From positions 1 through 12,684 of the forward strand of contig VZDP01000014.1 in NCBI GenBank assembly GCA_009756935.1: a stretch of DNA of 12,684 bases, given 5' to 3'. The notes beneath the pieces were generated by a model. That model was not told the origin of the DNA. It saw only the letters and a list, made by a program, of their open reading frames with translations, and made no database searches. Position numbers and translations under genes: made by a program. Numbering within the stretch: position 1 is the first letter of the stretch; each line of letters starts with the position of its first letter. Shown here one piece after another: positions 6,976 to 12,684 of this stretch. Source of the stretch: Mesomycoplasma ovipneumoniae (GTDB lineage: Bacteria > Bacillota_I > Bacilli_A > Mycoplasmatales > Metamycoplasmataceae).

Positions 6976-9132
6976 ATGCAAATTTATGTTCCAAGAAGAA
7001 GAAAATTAATAATTTTAGCCTCATCCGCTATGGTTTTAGTTGGAGGTTCTTTTGCCAGTTCCTTAGTTAATAATTTTATTAGCTCCAGTAATGAAATTCA
7101 CTATAGTTCTTCATCTCCTTCAATTGTAATCAAAAATAATCCAAATGATTTAACTTTTGTCTCACCGGTGGTTAATTCTGATTTTAAACCACAGGAAAAT
7201 AACGGCCCTAAAGTGGATTTAGTTAAACCAAAAGAAGAAACACCCAAACCAATAATTAAACAAGAAATTCCTAAAGAAACAAAAATAAAAGATCCGGTAG
7301 TTATAACCAAAAAAGAAACTCCGATTCAGAAAATTTCGACTCCACGTCGCTCTCTCTCTCTCTCTCCTAGGAAACCTGCAGAAGTTTCAACCCCAAATAC
7401 TCAAACTAGATCACCAGTAATCGTTCAAAATTCATCGCCAGTTCCAACAACTCGCCAAAATCCGGTTCCTGGTGTTTCTCAGTCAAGAATTCAGTATGCC
7501 CTTGAAAGATATAAAAAAGGTCTTGCCGCCGAAATAAAAACTATTGAATCTCGAGTTGCAAATCTGCAAGCCGAAGTCAATGAAATTGAGCGTTCTTATA
7601 AAGAAGATTTTGATAAAGATCACATTCGCGGTAAAATTCCTAAAACTGCAGCAGGATGGGACCTCTGAAAAGAAGCTTATCAAAGACAAATCGATCTTCC
7701 TAGATATAATTTAAATCGCGAAAAACAATATTTAGAATATTTAAAAAATCTTCCAGAAAAAACTTCTCTTACTTTGCAAGAGCTAAAATCACTTAGACAG
7801 GGCTTGGTTCCTTCGCTTGATTCGATTAATGTCTGAGAATATGAAGATGAAAGTAAAAATCCAACTTTAAATACACTAAAAAAACATAACCAAAGTCGTA
7901 CTTTTAATACTCCAAGTTGGTATTCTTTAAGTCCGTGAAATATTTCTAATGGCGAATTTCCTGGCTGGACAAAATCAGATGTAAGTTCCCAGTTTTCTTC
8001 AGAAATTAGCGGTTTTGATAACTCAATTAAGGTTTATGAATACAGTCCTAATTCAGATAATGAAGACAAAAGTCGCCAGCCTTTAAAATTAATTCAACTT
8101 GATGCTAATGATAATAATGCTTTTGAGAAATTTCAAGAAATTATGGCAAAAATTTCGCAAAAGGACAGCAAAGTTCAAGCTATAAGAATAAAAAATATTG
8201 GCGAAGCTAACTCTTTACAAAATGCCTCAAGTATTCTCGGTGCCATTCCTAGCCAAATTAATACAGTTTCAGTATTTTTAAATAATATAAATGCCACCAA
8301 GTCCTTACGCGGTCTTGAAAATAAAAAATTAAAAGAACTGTCAATTTATACAGAAATTAATTCAGTTAGTGACGAATGAAGTATTAATCCTAATGGTCTA
8401 AAAAATGTTGATTTTATTAGTTTTGACTATAACAATCAAGCAACTTTTGATCGATCTCAAGGAAAAATTGGTGGTTCAATAGTTTTTTCAGGTCTAAGAT
8501 GAGAAAAAGGAGACACTGTCGATAAAATTAACGAGGGTCTCTCGATAGTTTTTGATTCAAAAATTAATCAACGAGTTTTCCAAGGAAATTTTGGTGGAAA
8601 AGGTGGCTGACCAACCACACTTGACTTTTCAGAAACAGAAGTAAATACTTTTAAAGGTATAAAATTTGCTGACTTTGACAAAACTTTTAACGAAAAAGTT
8701 AAAAAATGAGAAGATGACCCGTTTGCAGAAGAAAATTACACCGGCTTTAGAAAACTAAAGTTCACCAAATTAATAATTAAAGGTTCAAATTCTAATGGAT
8801 CAAACAGCCTAAACTTTAAATTTTCTGATCTTGACGGTGCCCAATTTACTGAAAGATTTTCAGAATCTGTCCCTGGAAGCAGTCCAAGAGTTGATGTAAA
8901 AATTGACGGAAGACAAATTAATTCTTATCCTGTTTATATTTCTGGATCACCAACAGGCGACTCAATTGAACAACTACGCAAATTCATTAGCGTTGCAAAT
9001 GGATCAGGAAATAATATAAGCCAAATTTTTGTAGAAACTGAAGAAGCAAAAAGACAAATTGGCTCAACAATTGGAACAGCTCAAGTTCTTGTTGGCAGTC
9101 AAAACAGCTCAAGTTCTTCTGGGCTTGTCTAA
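6976..9132 (+). CDS. mib: MIB-like immunoglobulin-binding (immunoglobulin-blocking) virulence protein
   Basis: A 718-residue surface protein reading through several TGA=Trp codons. It begins with a short basic segment (VPRRRK) and one hydrophobic span (about 11-35), the N-terminal pattern of mycoplasma immunoglobulin-blocking/virulence proteins. A Pro/Lys/Ser-rich linker (about 45-168) follows, then a helical segment starting SRIQYALERYKKGL (169-210) and a large C-terminal region. That region contains leucine-rich-repeat-like sequence (about 400-460, for example LKELSIYTEINS). No catalytic motif is seen. In this family the protein grips antibody light chain and presents the heavy chain to MIP. 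The MIP-like gene follows after 23 bases, which is the known MIB-MIP order. The linker holds a (CT)8 tract at codons 125-130, currently in frame. Assignment rests on N-terminal architecture, length and the neighbour. Confidence 0.87.
7350..7366 (+). repeat. (CT)8 simple-sequence repeat within mib
   Basis: Seventeen alternating C/T bases encode SLSLS (126-130). With one unit fewer the frame runs TCC TAG and stops at once. With one more it runs out of frame to TAA about 18 codons later. A change of three units would keep the frame. This is the behaviour expected of a slippage-based ON/OFF switch. The present sequence is in the ON phase. Confidence 0.9.
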
Positions 9133-9155
9133 TTTAATTTTTTTGGTGGTGAAAT

Positions 9156-11630
9156 ATGAAAAAAAGTAATTTTTTAGTAAAAAACAAAGCACTTTTCTTA
9201 CTTTTTGGACTTGGGTTAAGCAGTTTTGTTTTTTATTCATGTACAACTAACAACAAAATTAAAGTTGAGCAGCCAAAAAAAGATCCAAAACCAGGGGGCA
9301 GCGGTCAATCAAGCACTGAAACTCAGCAGCCTAAATTTGATCAAAACACCCAAAAAAGTTTTGAAGACAAAATAAATACTGCTTATTCAACTTTTGAAGC
9401 TAGTTCTTCACAGACTTCTTACCAAAATTTGACCAAAACTCTTGATGAAGTTAAGTCTTCATTGTCTCAATTATTCAAAAATGAAGACTTAGAAAAAAAG
9501 CAAATTGACTGAGATAGTGCCAAAAAAACTTTGGATTTTCAGCTTGAAAAAACTGGCTACCAAACTGATAATTTAACTAAATTAATAATTGGATCTTTTT
9601 TAGATATTCTAAAACCAGTTGAAAAAACAAGAGAACTGCCACAGCAAAACCAACCCGAAATCCCCGAAGATCGAGTTAATAAATATTATGAACAACTAAA
9701 TGCTGTTGCCCCAAAAGGTCAAAATTGAGCAATTGTAAAAGATGGAAAACGAACTGTTGAAGATCAATATCAATATGATTTTCCTGATAATGAATGGAAA
9801 TATTACCTTGAAAAATACGGTGGTGGCGGAGCTAAAGTTCTTGGACTCGATGACCCTGATGGGCTTAGTGATTATCCGCTTGGAAAAACTAAAAAAGTCT
9901 CTTCAAATTTAAAAGCATCTTTAGATCAAAAAGCTAAAAATGCAAATCAACCTTTATATGATAATGCTTCGCAGCGAACTTTTGTCTTGCCAAAATATGA
10001 CAGTTCTGGAAACATAACAGGAATTGATATTCCCGAACATCATAAAGGTGATACATCCCCGGCGATTCACCTTGATCCTCAGACCGGACAAGTTTTAAGA
10101 GGTGGACCTGGAAGAGTTGGTTTGCCACGGATTTTGCCAAACCAAGAATATAAAAAATTGACAAAAAGTGCAATTTCTGTTGCTTTCAGAAACGGTCAAT
10201 TTTTAAGAACTCACAACGGAAAAGAGGGCGAGCCTGATTATTTACCCCCTAATGAAATAGTTCATTTTAATAATTTGCACAGAGGGACGCTAAATATTAT
10301 TGACTATAAAAAAGAAGATAACAATAAATATCCCTTAACTTGGTATTTTATTACAAATGCGCACGTTTTAAATCGACTTCAAGTTGCAAATGATTATCAT
10401 GAAGGTAAAATTTATGGCCGTGATAATGATGCTTATAATACTCATAACCGTCAATATAACACATGAAGTCTGGTTTTTACAAAAATTAAAAATTCAGTTA
10501 GCCTAAATAATATAATGCCAACAACTGGCGAACCGCGCAGCGAGAGTTATTATGACACAGTCAATCTTACCGTGCGAACAAAAAATTCAAACATTCATAA
10601 TGCCGGAAAAAAACTTGAAAGTTCAAAAAATTTTGCTGTAATTGATGATCAACTTAACAATAACCAAGAAATTCCAGAAAATGCTGAACTAAATGTTAGA
10701 ACAATTGTCTTTGGCTCAAATGTTTTTGACAAAAAACTAGGCGACTTTACAAATCAAGAAAAATACAAAAATATGCAAGAATTACTTGATTTTGCAATTA
10801 TGGAAGTCACTTTTGACAACGAAGAGCAAGCAAAAACAATCACAAAAGACTGGTATGATGACCATAAAGACCAAAAAACTAACGACAAATCAACAGCAAT
10901 TACGTCTGATGCTGACTTTTTAAAAGATGAACAATATGAAAAACTGCCAGCAAATCAGTTTTATGGTCTAGGTTTTCCACTTACAGAAGCTGAAACAAAT
11001 CAGACTTTAAATGAATTTAAAAATAAAAATGCCTGAGAATCAAGAAAACATAGCGTTAGTCCTTATGTAAATAAAGATAATGGCCTTTATTTTGATCAAA
11101 ATCCTTCTAACCCACAACGGCAAAATGGTGGCGATCTTTCTTGATCAAGATCTTATCGCTCATTTATGAACAAGCCTGGGTTAACTGATATTTTTATTGC
11201 AGCACCTTATGTAAGTAACGGTTTTCTTAGAATTACTAAATTTGATCCAGCAAAAAAAGAATTTACTTCTACCCCTTATTTATTTTGAGGTTTAGGTACT
11301 TTACTTGATAATTTTACCGGTGGAGGAGGAATGTCAGGAACTGGAATATACAAAGATAATAAATTATATTCATTAATTTATGCAACTGATACACGAGCTT
11401 CAACTGCCATTAGTCTAAATTTAAGATCATATGGTTATGACTATAAAGGTTATTATGGGACTTATAATTTGCCAAAATATGACCTAATTTATGGTTCAAA
11501 ACACCAACAAAAATCATATTTTCAAGCAATGCAGCAACTTTATAAAGATAAAGGAATTAAAACTTATCTCTTCCCAAATGGCTTTGAAGACTCACAAAAA
11601 GTTGATGTTTTTGGCGACTGAAATAGTTAA
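9156..11630 (+). CDS. mip: MIP-like immunoglobulin-specific serine endopeptidase lipoprotein (DUF31)
   Basis: An 824-residue lipoprotein. ATG at 9156 gives MKKSNFLVKNK, a hydrophobic core and the lipobox FYSC with Cys29 as the likely lipid site. A Lys/Pro/Gly/Ser-rich spacer (about 36-60) and a helical region follow. The trypsin-like catalytic landmarks of the DUF31 family are present: His403 in ITNAHVL, Asp545 in DFAIMEV and Ser727 in GGGMSGTGIY. The wide spacing fits this family's large insertions. Seven or more in-frame TGA codons read as Trp. In characterised mycoplasmas MIP cleaves the antibody heavy chain after MIB has bound it, releasing the VH part. Gene order and the 23-bp gap to mib support co-transcription. 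The triad appears intact, so activity is expected. Specificity for a given host's antibody cannot be told. Confidence 0.92.
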
Positions 11631-11676
11631 AAATAATATAAAAATCATTTATTGACAGTTTTAATTGTGGAACCCG

Positions 11677-11964
11677 AGTTTCCCAGTTTGATAAAATAAT
11701 CTTAAAAAAGTGTCCGGTTTTTGGGTACTTCTTTAACTTTTTTGGAAAAAGTTAATTGCATATTTTAAAACACTAGAAAAATCATAAAAAATACAACTAT
11801 TATTTAAACTCAATGCAAATAGAAAACTCGTTTTTATTTAAATTGAGCCTAAAAAAAATATGAAGTTTTGAAAGAACAATAATCAAAAGCCTTAACTTTT
11901 GCCAAAAAGTTAAAAAAGTGTCCCAAACACTTTTTTTAAGATTATCTCGATAAACTGGGAAACT
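11677..11964 (+). mobile_element. complete 288-bp MITE-like element (repeat copies D and E)
   Basis: Left end AGTTTCCCAGTTTGATAAAA and right end TCGATAAACTGGGAAACT are terminal inverted repeats. The inverted similarity extends about 75-80 bases inward and includes the AAGATTAT/ATAATCTT, GTGTCC and AACTTTT hairpin blocks. Between them lies a further hairpin (stem 11809-11820 with 11836-11847). There is no coding frame of useful length. The element looks like an IS that lost its transposase and kept both ends. No clear target-site duplication is visible; the three or four bases outside each tip (ACCC/GGGA) are complementary and could be part of the repeat. It follows mip, and its left half supplies a terminator-like hairpin (11708-11730). 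Confidence 0.72.
11912..11936. terminator. bidirectional terminator hairpin in repeat E
   Basis: AAAAAAGTGT (11912-11921), loop CCCAA, ACACTTTTTT (11927-11936): a 10-bp stem with T runs on both strands. It can stop transcription coming from mip as well as from hinT. The neighbouring AACTTTT-GCCA-AAAAGTT hairpin (11894-11911) is the second conserved hairpin of the repeat family. Confidence 0.75.
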
Positions 11965-12016
11965 AGGGAAGAGCAAAAAATTATAGTTTAGTTGAAATAA
12001 TTTTGAAAGTTTATGT

Positions 12017-12063
12017 AAAATAAAATTCCCCTTTTTTGAGATTTAATTCAAAAAAGGGGAATT
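12017..12063 (-). terminator. Rho-independent terminator of the hinT operon
   Basis: A perfect 16-bp stem (12024-12039 with 12048-12063) contains a C4/G4 block, with an 8-base loop. On the minus strand it is followed by TTATTTT. It sits 9 bases after the hinT stop. Confidence 0.92.
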
Positions 12064-12071
12064 AGTTATTA

Positions 12072-12407
12072 CTATTCTTCTTTTTTATAAAAGGGAATAA
12101 TGTGAATGTGTGTATGAAAAATTGTTTGTTTTGCATCTTTTTCGTTATTAACTTGAAGTCTAAAACCAGTTGCGCCAAGTTGTTTAACTTGCTCTAATGC
12201 TAATTTTCTTGCAATTTTTATTAAATAAGTAAGATCTTCATCGGAAATGTGAAATAAATTTCGTGAATATTTTTTAGGCACAACTAAAAAATGACCAGGT
12301 GAAACCGGAAACTTGTCAAAAAAAGCGATAACTTGATCATCTTCAAAAATAATTTTTGCTGGTGATTTTTTTGCAATAATATCTAAAAATAATGTTGTAT
12401 TTTCCAT
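12072..12407 (-). CDS. hinT: HIT-family nucleotide hydrolase/transferase (HinT)
   Basis: A 111-residue histidine-triad protein of normal Hint length. Known members hydrolyse purine nucleoside phosphoramidates such as AMP-linked amines. The triad HTHIHII is at 98-104, and the middle His (100) is the expected nucleophile. KFPVSPGHFLVVPK (32-45) and GFRLQVNNE (81-89) are typical of the fold. ATG at 12407 is chosen because AGGGGA lies just upstream. A TTG at 12431 in the same frame would extend the protein by eight residues but has no comparable site. It begins 24 bases after the stop of the upstream gene, so the two form one operon. In other mycoplasmas hinT follows genes for surface proteins P60/P80. 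Confidence 0.95.
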   Translation of the reverse strand: MENTTLFLDIIAKKSPAKIIFEDDQVIAFFDKFPVSPGHFLVVPKKYSRNLFHISDEDLTYLIKIARKLALEQVKQLGATGFRLQVNNEKDAKQTIFHTHIHIIPFYKKEE

Positions 12408-12431
12408 TTTTCCCCTAAAATTTTCTAACAA

Positions 12432-12684
12432 TTAACTAATTTTTACAATTGGATCCTTAGATTCGATTTTATATCCAATTGATTCAAAAAAGTTTTTAGC
12501 ATCACGGAAAATTCCGCCTTGATCAGCAAGATATAATGAATAAGCTAGTTTTGTTTTTTGTTCTTGGGTATTTCAAGGTGTATTTTCAAGCGAAAAGTAA
12601 ACTTGTTTTGTGTTATTTTCTTCAACTATTTTATCATATAGAGGAGCTAATTTGTTATAATATTTGACCGATATTTTTGACAAA
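12432..12684 (-). CDS. 3' end of a gene upstream of hinT, probably P80-like membrane protein (partial)
   Basis: Only the last 83 codons are in the window; the 5' part lies beyond base 12684. The fragment contains ENTPWNTQEQKTKLAYSLYL with Trp as TGA, and ends ESIGYKIESKDPIVKIS. No transmembrane span or known domain is visible in this tail. Its place directly in front of hinT matches the mycoplasma hit locus, where P80, a HinT-interacting membrane protein, precedes hinT. The name is therefore an inference from position. The reading frame is open to the window edge, and the 24-bp gap to hinT fits an operon. Confidence 0.6.

Noticed and set aside
11652..11657. Perfect -35 box TTGACA after mip
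   Set aside because: No -10 element lies 16-18 bases downstream and no gene follows on that strand; chance match.
1..11964. Repeats as a CRISPR array
   Set aside because: Copies are few, kilobases apart, in both orientations and of unequal length, with no spacers or cas genes.
12408..12431. TTG start giving HinT eight extra N-terminal residues
   Set aside because: No ribosome-binding site precedes it, while AGGGGA sits directly before the ATG at 12407 and the shorter form matches normal Hint length.

Overview
The window is AT-rich mollicute DNA that reads UGA as tryptophan. In-frame TGA codons run through the middle of the S8 protease, the duplicated-domain lipoprotein, the MIB-like and MIP-like proteins and the gene at the right edge. 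Two proteins start with mollicute-style lipoprotein signals ending in a lipobox Cys. The gene content (an immunoglobulin-capture/cleavage pair and a hinT locus) fits a host-associated Mycoplasma/Mesomycoplasma of the respiratory type. The species cannot be fixed from this sequence.

Layout, left to right. (1) 1-208: truncated IS/MITE-like repeat, minus orientation (copy A). (2) 276-2230: two-gene type II restriction-modification operon, a Dam/D12-class adenine methyltransferase overlapping a TdeIII-like endonuclease, closed by a strong GAAA-loop terminator. (3) 2426-2576: repeat copy B. (4) 2814-6234: secreted subtilisin (S8) protease overlapping a lipoprotein built from two diverged copies of one domain, with a near-consensus promoter in front and a terminator behind. 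(5) 6358-6525: repeat copy C. (6) 6976-11630: MIB-like immunoglobulin-binding protein followed by a MIP-like (DUF31) serine endopeptidase. (7) 11677-11964: a complete 288-bp element with terminal inverted repeats (copies D and E). (8) 12072-12684, minus strand: a HIT protein (HinT) behind the 3' end of a gene that is probably the P80-type partner seen beside hinT in other mycoplasmas.

Each two-gene module on the plus strand is bounded by copies of the same repeat: A-[RM]-B-[S8 protease + lipoprotein]-C-[MIB + MIP]-D/E. Copies A and D are inverted across about 11.5 kb. The stretch therefore looks like an accessory island assembled from modules beside a conserved hinT locus.

MIB captures antibody and MIP cleaves it (known for the families). 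The S8 protease plus lipoprotein may be a second surface protease-partner pair (inference). The MIB-like gene carries a (CT)8 tract in its linker. Losing or gaining one unit truncates the protein within 0-20 codons, so it is a strong candidate for ON/OFF phase variation. The restriction genes use TGG for 4 of 5 tryptophans, unlike their neighbours, which points to acquisition from a standard-code low-GC donor.
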